Positions 21,831-35,400 of a stretch of DNA of 64,000 bases are shown here, one piece after another. The DNA comes from Symbiodinium natans (taxonomy: Eukaryota > Sar > Dinophyceae > Suessiales > Symbiodiniaceae). The translations under genes and the position numbers were made by a program. The notes under the pieces are model-generated. The model had not been told where the DNA came from, made no database searches, and saw only the letters and a list, made by a program, of their open reading frames with translations. The stretch is from the NCBI GenBank assembly GCA_905221605.1, contig CAJNDS010002468.1, positions 1,032,001 through 1,096,000 on the forward strand, in the 5' to 3' direction. Within the stretch, counting starts at the first letter, position 1. Every line of letters begins with the position of its first letter.

Positions 21831-24800
21831 AAAAAATGAATAAATAACAAAAAACAATAATACTAACAATAATAATAATAAGTAATAATAAATATATAAT
21901 TAGATAAATAAATACAAAATGTCCTATTCCAATTATTCAGGCCCTTATATGGGCCCTAAACCTTAAACCCTGAACCGGAAATTGGCCTTGTCGAGGGTGA
22001 GGCCACGAGCCCATGTTGGACTGAAGGAAAATATGTGATCGAAAGATGCTTTAGGGGTCGAAAGAATTAGTTACAATTCGTATTCCCTCCCTTATAAGTA
22101 TACCACAATATCATATCAACACCCAAAACCCTGTTCTAGTTATTCCGTTCCTTCCAGGCGAGTCGGCTTTACCAAGCGCGTTGTCGCTAAACAAAAAGCG
22201 GAGTGAGACAGGGTTTTCGGGTTTAGGGGTTGGGGTTTAGGGTTGGTGTAATTGAGATTTAAGGATTTGTTGGACTGCTTGTCCCAGGCACCCTGCGTTT
22301 CCCATCCCGTCAGTTAGTTAGGGTTTATAATAGGGCCAACCTAAACCCCAAACCCTAAACCCGTACCCTCAGGCTTCTGCTCCGTATGCGGGACGAACGT
22401 GTCCAATCCGCAGCTTGACAGCAGCTGCTAGTCTGGGGTTAGAGAAAGCGTTGCCCCGGCGCACTGGGTGCAAAGCTTGCCTCAACCTATATATCACCCT
22501 GAACCCTAAACCCTGAACCCTGAACCCGGAACCCTAAACCCGACATAACGGCAAGGACGTCATCAGCTACAACGCGGTCATGAGCGCCTGCGACAAGACA
22601 GGCGAAGTCGACCTCGCATTTGGCCTTCTCGAGGACCTTGATCTTCTTAGTAGCTGAATGAGACACTTTACACATTTTCAGATGCGACAATCCCCTGTAG
22701 ATCTGAAAAGTGTACCTCTTTTTTTTTTTTTTTTTTTTTGGGGGGGGGGGGGGTGGGGCTTATGAACTCAGCAACTAAGTATACCTTAAACCCTCAACCC
22801 ATACGAACTAAGGGACTAGGCAACTATACCCTAACAACTTAGGTTGGTTCCTCGGGGGCTTCTGAACTCAGCAACTGAAATTTCTAAAGGGCTGCCGAGA
22901 GAAGACCCGAGCAAGCCGACACTCGAGCCTCAAAACTAAGACGGAGGAGGAGCAGAAGTTGGGTGTTTACTAGTAAAGACTAACCCTAAGCCCTAAGCCC
23001 TAAACCCTAAACCCTAAAGCATTAAACCCTAAACCCTAAACCCTAAGCCCCCAAACCTTAGACCTTTCCGAGCAGCAGGAGATGGACCAGGAGCGGCTTC
23101 GCCCGAGCGTCATCACGATGAACGCATGGAAGCCGTTCCGAGATGGTGTCGGGTGTGGGGTTTAGGGTTTAGGGTTTAGGGTTTAGGGTTTAGGGTTTAG
23201 GGTTTAGGGTTTAGGGTTTAGGGCTAGGGTTTAGGGCGCAGGCTTTAGGGTTTAGGGCTTAGGGTCTAGGATTTGTGGTTTAGGGTGTTGGGGTTTAGAG
23301 CGCGGGGTGTAGGGCTTGGGGTTCAGGGTATGGGGCTTAGGGTTTCCGGATTGAGGTTTAGGGTTCAGGGTGTGGGGCTTGGGGTTTAGGATTTTTGTTT
23401 CCTAGAAACACCTTGCATCCTTAGGGTTATAGGGGCCTTGGAGCCGCGCCAGCACCTCCCGCCAATCATGCAGCTGCGTGTGAAGCCGACGAGACAGCCG
23501 CGCGTCGATCTGGGTCGTCCTCAGGCGTGACCGCCACCCCCGACCATGCACCTGCAGGCACCAGATCTCGGAATCTGGATGAGCAAGTTAGCCACGCTGG
23601 GCCCACTCCTTGCGTCAGATTGGGGACGCTTTCTGGATTACGACGAAGCCTTCTCCGTTTTGACGCGAATAAACAACGGTCGAGCCCCCAAACCTTAAAC
23701 CCTAAACCCGGTCAGGGTTCGGGGGTTAGGGTTCCCGAAGCCCTAAGCCTGATGACCTTAACCTGTCAAACCCTAAACCCGCAACACTGAGGCTGAAACC
23801 CCAGACGCGATAGAAACACTGACTCCTTACGCCTAAACCTCACAACCCCCTAAGTCACACCCGACGCCTCAATCCTCCCCTTACAAAGCATCCCGAAGAT
23901 TGCCACCAAGGCCCCAGTGCCTTCACCAAACCGAAGTTCCCTATAGCACAAAAGACCCGAAATCCTGAACCTCGGACTGAATAGCCAGAAGCCCTAAACC
24001 TCAAAACCAGATCGCTGTGAAGGCGGGGGAGGTGGATGACATGTCCGCTGACTTCGCCATAACACGAACCCTGCACCCTAAGCCCTGAAGCCCTAAACCC
24101 TCGACCCTAAACCAAAGCTGAATGGGTGCATTTTAAACTTATTGGGATATTGTAATCCCCCTATAGAACTGAAAGTGTGCACTTTTTTTGGGGGGAGGGG
24201 GGCTATGAACTCAGCAACTAAGAAACCCTAAAACCCAAAACCCTAAGCCCTAAACCCTAAGCCCCCTTCCCCCCGATACTAACTCGCCTGGGCCCGAAAA
24301 ATGTTTAAAATTTGGGGGGGGGTCTAAATCCTAAAACCTGAATTCCGAACCCCTAATGGCTCAACTCAAGGGCGAAGGCCCTGAACCCCTCCCCCCTAAT
24401 TTTCAAACAGGTTTAGTATTGGGCTGGGTGCCGGCAGGGTCCGGGAAAAACTATATGTGAAATTAGGGGTGGTTTTAGTATTAGGGGGAAGGGATTACAA
24501 CCCTAAACCTGAAACCCTAAACCTGAAACCCAAAACCCTAAACCCTAAACCCTAAACCCTACGACCCTGAACCCTGCACCCCTCCGAGGATCGGCGTCCT
24601 GGGCAGCGCCTTTCAGTGGCAAAAGGCCCTGGAGGCACTCCGCTCAACTCATTTTGAGTGGGGATTGTTTCGTGTCTTCAGATCCTAACCCTAAACCCTA
24701 AACCCTAAACCCCTAAAACCCTAAACCCTGAACCCTAAACCCTGAACCCTAAACCCTAAACCCTAAACCCTAAACCCTAAACCCTAAAACCTAAAACCTA

Positions 24801-27800
24801 AACCCTAAACCCTAAACCCTAAAACCCTGAACCCTCAACCCTCAACCCTCAACCCTAAACCCTAAACCCTAAACCCTGAACCCTGAACCCTGAACCCTGA
24901 ACCCTGAACCCTAAACCCTAAACCCTAACCCAAGTTTCGATGCGATTTGCGCGCCAAGGTTCTGAGGGGCCTGAAGCCACGACATCTCCAGGCCAGCATC
25001 GTCACCTTTGGGGCTGCAGCTTCTGGGCCTGTTTATTCTTGGGTTTAGGGTTTAGGGTTTAGGGTTTAGGATTTAGGGTTTAGGGTTTAGGGTTTAGGGT
25101 TTAGGGTTTAGGGTTTAGGGTTTAGGGTTTCGGTTTTTTGGGTTGGGGTTTATAGGGTCTTGCTTGGAGGTTCATGGCCTGACACTTAGCCTTATGACCC
25201 AACTATAACCCTGTTAGGGTACCTAAGGGTTTGTACGTGGGCTTTGACTACACTTCTAGTTGGGTTATGAGTGCCCTCCAAGTAGGTTACTCTTGGGTCT
25301 AGATACCCAGAGTTCATGTACCGCAATGCGGAATACTTGGGCCTTAACAGCTTCTGATTCTGAAAGAGAGACTTTGCAGGGTTTAGGGTTTAGGGTTTAG
25401 GGTTTAGGGTTTAGGGTTTAGGGTTTAGGGTTTAGAGTTTAGGGTTTAGGGTTTAGGGTTTAGGGTTTAGTACTGTTATTGGTGTGCGTAGTTTCATATT
25501 GGTGAGTGTACATATTGGGTATCCTTCTAGGACCGGGAATAGGCCATGTTTTCCTTTTTTTAGGGTTGGGGTTCCCTTATAATTCTCTTCAAACCACAAA
25601 GGGTACCGCTTTAATCCTAGGTTACTCCTGGGTTCAAACTTTGGGGGATACAAGGAATATAAACCCTACTTTATACCTGTCCTCGCGGTTCAAGTTCTCG
25701 GTGTTGGGTGGTTTTGGTTTTAAGGATTTGGGGTCGGGGTGTTTTGAGTTGATATACCCTAAACCCTAAGCCCTAAACCCAAAGCCCTAAACTCGAAACC
25801 CTCAACCCTAAACTCTAGACCCTAAACCCTAAACCCTAAACCCTAAACCCTCAACCCTAAACCCTAAACCCTAAGCCCTAAGCCCTAAGCCCTAAGCCCT
25901 AAACCCTACCTATTGGACGGTCTTTCCTTCAGTCCCTAACACCTAAACCTCAACCGTCATCCTAGGTTGGCGCGTGCATGAAGTCAGGCCGCTGGCAGGA
26001 GAACGCCGTTTGGGGTGGTGATTGGTTCTATGGTTTCGGGTTTAGGTTTAGCCATAGGGTTTAGCTATAGGGTTTAGGGTTTAGGGTTGCGGGTTGAGGG
26101 TTGAGGGTTGACGGTCCTGCTCACCCATGGATTGATTTAGCAATTTCTCAAACCTAGAGGTCTCTTTTCACGAGGATCCTTGCAAAGGGGATCATCAAAA
26201 AGCTTGGGGTAAAAAGCGGGGGTACCGCTATGTTCGGGAAAAAATTCCATATGGGGCACTTGTTGGTACCCTTGCTAACACCCAAAAAGCCAAGAAAGCA
26301 AAGCAGCCTGTGATCGAAGTCAATGTCAGAAATGTGTCAGGCCGGGGAAAGGGTTTTACGATATCAGGCCGGGCTTAGGGTTGACTGAGGGTTTTTGGTT
26401 TTGGGTAGTGCAGGGCGAGGCATTACCCTAAACCCTAAACCCTAAACCCTACTGTTTTATTCCAGGAGCACAGCTTTCAGGCTTTCAGGGCAGACAAACG
26501 GAGTACCCGGCTTCACACCCAAATCTTTGCAAGAACCCCGAACCCTAAGGCAAACGACCCAAACCCCAACAGCCTCAAGACCCTTAGCCCAAAAGGCGCC
26601 CAAGCCCGTAGTCGAAGATGAGCTCTGAACCGAGAAAGCCCTGCCTTAAGAACCCAATACTTACTTTTGTTGTAGGTGATGACCATAAAGCCCCTCATAG
26701 GATGCTTATCTCTAGGCAAGCTACATCAAATTATAGGCCCGGGGTTCTGAAGGTAAGCCCGACTAGGATGCCCAGTAGCACCCTTATTCACCTTTTGGGG
26801 GTTAGGTTCCCTTGGAAGCTTTAAGCAAAAAAAGGCACCCGTTTTAAGCCTAGGTTTCTGGGCAACCTAGCCCTAAAAAGCCCAAAAAAGGCCTGCATTC
26901 AAAGGAGGCCCTGTCCTTGTTGGAGTTCCTGCCATCAACTCGAATTGAAGCCCCTCGGCCCCATCTGCGCGACCATGGGCTTAGGGTTAAGGGTCTAGGG
27001 TTTAGGATGAACCTAATAAACCCTGGTGTTTTGAGTTTCAGGGCGTGTGGGTCCGTCATAGTGTCTGAAAGAAAAATCTCTCAACCTCCAAGGACTGCCA
27101 TCCTAACCCTTCGGCTCAAAATAACCCACAAACATTTTAGAACGTTTAGGGTTTCAGGATTTGAGGGTTTTAGGGCTTTAGGGTTTAGGGTTTAGGGTCT
27201 AGGGTTGAGGGTTTAGGGCTTAGGGCCCAAAACCCTAAAAGATGAGAGTCCTTGGAGCCTTGAATTACTCCACTGCCTCCATAACCCCTAAAACAAGTGT
27301 TCTCAAAATCCCACTCCCGGACCCCACGGCTTTCTGAAGCCACCCTAAACCCTAAACCCTAAAACCTAGAACCCCCTCCAAAAATTGCGGGGAAGGGGGG
27401 GGGGGGGAGGGGGGGGTGGGGCTCGAGTTACAATGAGGGCGTCGGGCTCTTGCTTTTCAACCGATGCCGAACATGAAGAGGGTTTCGGGTTCAGGGTCTT
27501 TTGGGTTTAGGGTTAGGGTTTAGGGTTTAGGGTGTAGGGTGTAGGGTTTAGGGTTTAGGGTCTACGGGGATTTAGGGCAGCTAAACGACCGGATTAAATG
27601 ACTGTAGTCCCAAAACTCTACACCCCAAACCGTGCTACATCATTCAGGAGCTTGTCTAGATCCCGAATATTCCCACCTCATGATCCCCCTTCTAAGCAAG
27701 TGGTCCATTCCAACCAAAGAGGCCTCATAAACCCCTAAACACCCGAAAACCAAAAGACCATGAAACCACCAGCCTGCAAAACCTTGAGCCATAGCCCAAG

Positions 27801-29460
27801 CCCCTATAGGCCCAAAACCCCTAAGCCCCCTTCCCCGAACCCCCGACACCCAATCCCTAACCCCTCATCTCCTAAGCCCCTATCTCGCAAGCACCATGCC
27901 CCCCAAAGTCGCTTTGGCTTAAGAGGGGCTCAGGCTCGAGAGAAGCGAAGCGCCTGCATTAGGGTCTATAGGGCTGGGGTTTAGCTTTCCCTGACCCTAA
28001 ATCCTAGACCCTAAACCCAAAATCCTAAACCCTAAACCCAAAATCCTAAACCCTAAACCCTAAACCCCAAACCCTAAACCCTAAACCCTAGACCCTAGAC
28101 CCTAAATCCTAAGCCCAAAACCCTAGGGCTGGACGTTTGTTTCAGGTTTTGTTACCAGTAGCCTGGAGTCTTTACATGTAAAGACCTAAAGCAGCCCAAG
28201 GTTGAAGGGTTTAGGGTTTAGGGTTTAGGGTTGTGGGTTTAGGGTTTAAGGTTTAGGGTTGAGGGTTGAGGGTTGAGGGTTTAGGGTTTAGGGGTTTCCG
28301 TTTAGGGTTAAGGGCTTCAGTTCAGGGTTTAAGAGATTAGGGGTTTAGGGCTTATGTAAGGGTTTGGGTTGGTGCAGGGCTTACAGTGTTTGGAAGTGAT
28401 CCATGGTTCCCTTCAAAGCTGTTTTGGGGGCGCCAGGCCAACATCGTAACCTGCAGCGCAGCCATCACTGCGTGTGACAAGGCGGCGTCAATGACTGGGC
28501 CCTAGAAGCCCCAAACTCTAAACCCTTAATCCTGATAGGCCATACGTGAGTCGGGGTACTTCAGTCTTAGGGTACCTCCATGGGCCCTTACTATGGTCCC
28601 CTACCTTCTTGAAAGGGTTCTGAAGTCTGGCCCCTTGACTGTGCAGGGTATATACGGGGTCCCCCTTTAAGTTCCCATCTAAACCCTAAACCCTAAACCC
28701 CTAAACCCTAAACCCTAAAACCTAAACCCTAAACCCTAAACCCTAAACCCTAAACCCTAAACCATACTAAGGGACCATGAAACTACCCCAAGACTCCCGT
28801 AGGCCGGAGCCCCCTTCCAATTTTTGTGGGAAGAGGAGCTCCTTGTGGGACTTGCCTGAGAACTTTTTAGGGTTTAGGGCTGAGAGTTTAGGGTTCAGGG
28901 TTTAGGGTTTAGGGACCCGGTTTTCGAGGCGAGCCTGGGCCTGAAGAGGCCACCCGATTGAGACCTTGCTGGACCCTTCTGGAACCCCCCCCCCCCCCCG
29001 AAGTTTTGGGACCTCCTCTTTGCCCACGAACCGGCGTGCCTCTGCCCACGAACCCGGCGTACCTCTGCCCACGAACGGTTCGTGGGCATAGGCACGCCGG
29101 TCCGTGGGCATAGGAAGGCCTCTAGGAAAAGTCACGAGGAGTGCCTATGCCCAATGAGGAGTTTAAGGTTTATGTACTATAGGCTGGAGTGATTGCGGGT
29201 TTAGGGTTAGGGTTTAGGGTTTAGGGTTTAGGGTTTAGGGCTTAGGGCTTAGGGCTTAGGGTTTGGGGTTTGGGGTTTAGGGTTTAGGGTTTAGACTAAA
29301 CCCCAAACCCTCAGAGCCCTCAGCCAGAAGGCAGCCGAGTGGCAACGAGCCCTGGGCCTCTTTGGTCGACTTAAGACCTCCTCCATGCAGGCCAACACAG
29401 TGGCGACTTGGAGCGAAAGCCTGGCTTCGGCATTTTTGAGGGTGTTGGGTCTTTTTTTTT

Positions 29461-29491
<31 letters not shown>

Positions 29492-32400
29492 GGGTGGTGG
29501 TTTTCAGGGATTTCAAAGATTTGTTTTAGGGTTGTAATCAGGGGCTTGCAGTAGAGTTGAGTTTGGGGTGTAGGGCTCCCTCGGGGGCTTTTGGGCCTAG
29601 AGTGCTTTGGAGGGTGGGGCTGGTCCTTTCCCCCCCAATTCTAGGGGTTCTTAAGGGAGGGCGTTCAAGAGGGTTTTAGGGTTTAGGGTTTAGGGTTTAG
29701 GGTTTAGGAAAACCCTAAATACCCTAAGCCCTAAACTCCCTAAACCCCGAACTCAAGCCCAAAACTGCGGCGCCCAGACAACTGGTGCTGCTGCAAGCGC
29801 TCTTGGCAATGCTTCGAACTGGGTACTGGCGCTGCGCTTGCTTGAGGAGGCTTTGGCGCTTGACCGCTTGCGGATCCATGGGCTTTAGGGGGCTTAGTAA
29901 CCTGAAAGCCCTAAACCCTAAACCCTAAAACCTGTTTAGGGTATTTAAGTGTTTAAGGGCTTTGGGGTCCCAATTGAATTGGGGGCTCAGGACGTTTGAG
30001 GCTTGATTTGGGAATTTGGGCTCAGCTGGGACTAACGTAAGGGTTTGGGTTTTCGAAAAAATGTCCTATATTGCCCAATAAATTAAAAGGACGCCCAACT
30101 AATTTCCCAGAATGGCCTTTGGATCAACCCATATATATCTATATATGTATATTTAGGACCCAGAGTAGGCCCTTGTTCCCTCGTTTTTGTTGTGTTTAGG
30201 TTCTCTAATAAGCCCCTTCAGGCCAAAAAAGGCCCCCTTTTATTCCTAGGTTACTCTAGGTCGCCCCAAACCCTAAACCCTGAACCCTAAGCCCTTTTTG
30301 TTCCTGGGTTACTCTTGGGTCTAGATTATGTACCCACCGTTGAGGAGCCATTCCTTGTCAAACACAGCGGCTACTTGCCGCTTTCGGTGAGAGTTGTGAG
30401 TGCAACCCTCCCCCGTACCCTAAACCCTAAGCCCTAAACCCTAAACCCTAAACCCTAAACCCTGAACCCTGAACCCTGAACCCTGAACCCTGAACCCTGC
30501 CTAGATTGAGGGCGGGCTTGCAGACGAAATCCGTGGCAGGTTGCACATGCGAATGGCAAGGCAGACGCCGCGACTTCTAACGCGGTGATCTATGGGTGCG
30601 ACACTTGCTGTGCAGTTGACCAGAATCTCGAAAGCCTGAACCCTAAAGCCCTAAGCCAAAAGTCCAATTTCACTGACGCTTAGCTTCCGCGAAATGAAGA
30701 CTGAGGCATCTGATCCATTGATGCTGACACTCGTTTTCTAAGAACCCAAAGTAGGCTCTTCTTCCCTTTGCTTTAGGGTTTGGGGTGTAGGGTGCTTTGC
30801 CCTTTCTTAAACCACTTCCAGCAAAAGCACGAACCACCATATGAATTTGAAGCTTATTCACCATGAGGACCTTGAACCATAACCCCTAAACCCTTAAACC
30901 CTAACCCTTAAACGCTAAACCCTAAACCCCTCTTCAGGGTTTGACTAATTGACTAAGGGGTCGTGGTGAGTAGGATCTTCACAGAATCTCAGATTTGTTT
31001 TTGGAAACAAGGGGTACGGGTTATTCCTCGTTTTTTAGGGTTTAGGGTTTAGGGTTTAGGGCTACTAGGACCCAGAGAAGGCCCTTATTCCCATGATTTC
31101 CGGGTTTGGGTTCCCTTATAAGCGCCTTTAAACCCAGAAGCGCACCCTTTGTTTTCCCAGGTTACTCTTGGGTGTAGTCGCAGTAGACTGTAGACCTGCT
31201 GAAAAAGGAGGGTTAGGTTCTCGGCTTTAGGGAAGCCCTAAACCCTGAACCCTGAACCCTGAACCCTGAACCCTAAACCCTAAACCCTAAACCCTAAACC
31301 CTATACCCTAAACCCTAAACCCTAAACCCTAACCCTGAACTTGAAGCTGCAAGCTAAAGGGGGGAAGGGTTCAGGAGAAGGCTGCGATGTGGCGGCCGAC
31401 GCTGCAGTTTCTAGGCGCCGGGGGGGGGGGGGGGGAGGTTGGGCAGAAGGTTCCTCAGGGGCTCGTTTTTGGTGTATGGGTTTAGGGTTTAGGGTTCAGG
31501 GTGTTCACCTTGAGGCGATATGCGCCATCAAGTTGAGACTCACCCTAACCCTAAACCCCAAACCCGAAACCCTAAACCCTAAACCCTAAACCGGCAGGCG
31601 ATATGCGCCATCGAGCTGCGCCTCCCAGCATAATCAGCTACAATGCTGCCATCAGCGCTTGTGCGAACTGCGGTGAGTGGGAGCATGCCCTTGCCCTCTT
31701 CGCTCAGACGCCCGGCACCCAACTCCTGAGGCCCTAAACCCTAAACCCTAAACCCACCCTAAACCCTAACCCCTAAACCCTAAAACCCTAAACCCTAAAC
31801 CCTAATTGCTAAGGGCTTCTAGGCCTCCTATAAACCCTGTGGGGGTTTAGAACGAAAAAAAAACAAGCCGAGCACCTCAGCTACCGGAAGAGGCCTAGTT
31901 CTAAGCACTGGTACCTTGAAAGGTTCCTGAAGTTGAGTTTTTCAGCCTGTGATAAGCAGTATAGCGCCGGGAAACTCTAAACTCCTTGAAAGGTTCCTGA
32001 AGTTGAGTTTTCCAGCTTGTGATTAGCAGTATAGCACCGGGAAACTCCCGGGAAACTCTAAACTCATATCTCTTACACCCTCAACTACCCCAAGCCCGAC
32101 ACCCTGCAACCCTCAACTTGGAACCCCCTAAAGCCTATGACCTACAACCCCGCCCCCCCCCCTCCCCCTGCCCCCCAAATCTTCTTCACTCCTTCCAAAC
32201 CCTCAACCGTAAAGCCGAATTCTCAAAGCCAAAAGCCGTCCTCCTGTAAGCCCCTAAACTCCTAAACCCTACACCCTAAACCCCTAAACCCCTAAACCCC
32301 GAAAACCCCTAAAACCCCAAACCCTAAACCCCAAACCCCAAACCCCAAACCCTAAACCCTAAACCCTAAACCCCAAGTCTTCTTCACTGCTTTCTAAGGA

Positions 32401-35400
32401 TTGCGCGTCAGCGCCTGCAGGCCGACGTCGTGAGCCTGAACTCCGCCTCCTGATTCCACGGGGCTTGTAGGGGCCTTGGGGTTTAGGGTTTAGGGTTCAG
32501 GGTTTTAGGGTTTAGGGTTTAGAGTTTAGGCTTTAGGGTTTAGGGTTTAGAGTTTAGGCTTTAGGGTTTAGGGTTTAGGGTTTAGGATACTCAGGGCTTG
32601 GGGTTTGTCAGGGTTTACAGTAGGGGTTGAGGCGTTGGGGCTGAAAGGCTGTGCCCAGAGGAGGAAACTGCGAAATGAAGCCTCGCAGAAGCGACGTCCA
32701 GAAACCTCGATTATCTAGTTATCTAGGATGCCCGGTAATGCCCTTATTCCCCTTTTGGGGGGACGGGGGTTAGGTTCCCTTCGAAGCCCCTTTAAGCAAC
32801 AAAGGGCACCCTTTTTCATCCTGGGTTACTGGGCAACCTAGTTATGTATGGTCCAGTCATAAGGTGTTTCCCGAAATACATATACTTATTCCTGACCTGT
32901 CCCCCCCAAAGGAATATGTCCCTTACTTATTCTAATCGGAACTCCCCCCCCCCCCCCCCCAACAGGGCACCCCCGTTGCTTGCAAGGCGTGCTGTCTGCG
33001 CGCATGAGAATCACAGCGCCCGATGCTGTTTGTTATCCTTGTACGTACCCTAGGAAGCCTCCCTAAACCCTAAACCCTAAACCCTAAACCCTAAACCCTA
33101 AGCCTTGAAGCCTTTCCCCTAAATCCTTCAAATAATCACCCAGGAACTCTAAGCCCAGGAACCTCTAAACCCTAAGAAGCCTAAGCCCTAAACCCGTAAA
33201 ACCCTCATCAACAGCATCAGCACACAGCTAATTTACGTTAATCCCGAAACTGAAAGTACGCTACAAAACAGTTGACAATGACTCGGACAAAACTTTCGTG
33301 CCCCTGCCTGAATCCATATTTTCAGTATAAACCGCTTCCCACCAAACATTCTGGTCACATGGGCCCCTAACCCCTAAAACCCTAACACCGCCAAAAGACC
33401 TAAACCCCTAGTCCTAAACCGTAAAAATCCCTGAAAAACCTCTAAGCCCCATAAACCCTCTAAGCACAGTAAACCTATAAACCCTATAGACCCTCAAAAC
33501 ACTCTAAGCCCAACAAACCCTTTAATCCCCAAGCCCCCTGGACCCAACCCCAAACCCGAAACCTTAAACCCCCCCAAACCCCAAACCTCAAACCCCAAAC
33601 CGTACTAAACCCTAAACCCCAGACCCCAAACCCTAAACCCCAAACCCTAAACCCCAAACCCTAAACCCCAAACCCTAAACCCCAAACCCTAAACCCTAAA
33701 CCCCAAAGCCCCCGAAGCAGTTGAGGCGCTGAGCGCCTGCGTCGACCCGGGACTTTGGTCGCTGGCGGCTCCTGGGCCCGAAAAAACGCATTTTGGGTTT
33801 TAGGGTTTTAGGGTTTTTTAGGGTTTTTTAGGGTTTTTTAGGGTTTTTTAGGGTTTTAGGGTTTTAGGGTTGTTTTAGGGTTTTAGGGTTTTAGGGTTTT
33901 AGGGTTTTAGGGTTTTAGGGTTTTAGGGTCTTAGGGTTTCAGGGTTTTAGGGTTTTAGGGTTTTAGGGCTTTAGGGTTTTAGGGTTTTAGGGTTTTAGGG
34001 TTTTAGGGTCTTAGGGTTTTAGGGTCTTAGGGTTTTAGGGTTTTAGGGTTTTAGGGTTTAGGGTTTAGGGTGTTGGGGTGTTCAGGGTGGTAGGGTGTGT
34101 AGGGTGGTAGGGTGTGGAGGGTTTAGAGTTTACCTTTTTAGGGTTTCGGGTATACGGTTTAGGGGTAGGGTGCACTTCGAATGGAGGTCTTTGTTCCCGT
34201 TGCATTTTGGGGCTTGCAACCCCTAAAGCCAGAACTCTCAACTCCAAACCTCACACATAAAACCAAACCCCCCCCCCCCCCTCCCCGCCCCCCAACCAAA
34301 AGCAGCAGCACAATAAACCCTGAACCCTGAGCTAGCCCCCTAAACCCTAAACTTGGCCCTAAACCCTGCACCCTACACCCTACACCCTACACCCTACACC
34401 CTAAACCCTAAACCCTAAACCCTAAACCCTAAACCCTAAACCCTAACCATAAGTCCTAAACCAAGAACTGCTGAGGTTGATCTCCTCCGTCAGGCGTCCA
34501 GCAGCCGCCTCACCCCGGACATCCTTACGCTCCTGGGAGCACTATTGGAATTTAGGTAGGTCTTATAAACTCTAAGCCCTAAACCCTAAACCCTGAATCC
34601 CGAAGCCCCTAAGGGTACCTGGGGCTGAGGTACAGCTTGGCGTTGGGCGCCTGCTCTGCCACGGCACAGTGGCGACCTACACTGGCTCTTCTGAAGGACC
34701 CATGCGCAAGACTACACCCCCAAACACCCAGATCCAACGTGTTTAAGGTTTAGGGTTTAGGGATTACGAACCCCCAAGTAGGCCTGTACTTGGTGCCCGA
34801 GTTTTGTGTTGGGGGAAGAGGCAAGGGTCACGGTGGGGTAGAAAGGGATCGCATGGGGGACCTGGGCCCTGAACCCGAAACCCGAAACCCTAAAGCCTAT
34901 AAACCCTAAACCCCTCAATCCTGAATTCTCTCGGCATGCGCGTCTGCGATCGTGGAGGAGATGGCGGCAGTGCAAGTGCAACCAGATCCTGCGTCACAGG
35001 AGGCCCATGTAGGGTTTAGGGCTTTTAGGGTTTAGGGTTTAGGGTTCAGGTTCTAGGGTTTAGGGTTTCGGGCTAGGACTAGTGGCGTTAAAGACTCAAA
35101 GTCCCACAGGGTTTGGCGTTCAGGGTGTTAAACTTCAACCTGACGAATGTGACATGAGGAGTATTAAGGCTACAAGGATGAAAGTGTAGCCCTATACCAT
35201 GGAAAACGGCATGCATACTCTCAGAAAAACAAGTTACCCTAGGCAAGCAGGGCGCCCCAATTCCCAAGCCTTCCACTAGCTAAATCCCAAACCCTGACAC
35301 CTAAGCCCCATGCCCGAAAGCCTGCTATGGCCTTCTATCGTCTAGGGGACCGGGGTAAACCGTAAGCCCTCAGCCCTAAACCCTAAGCACCCTCAGCCCT

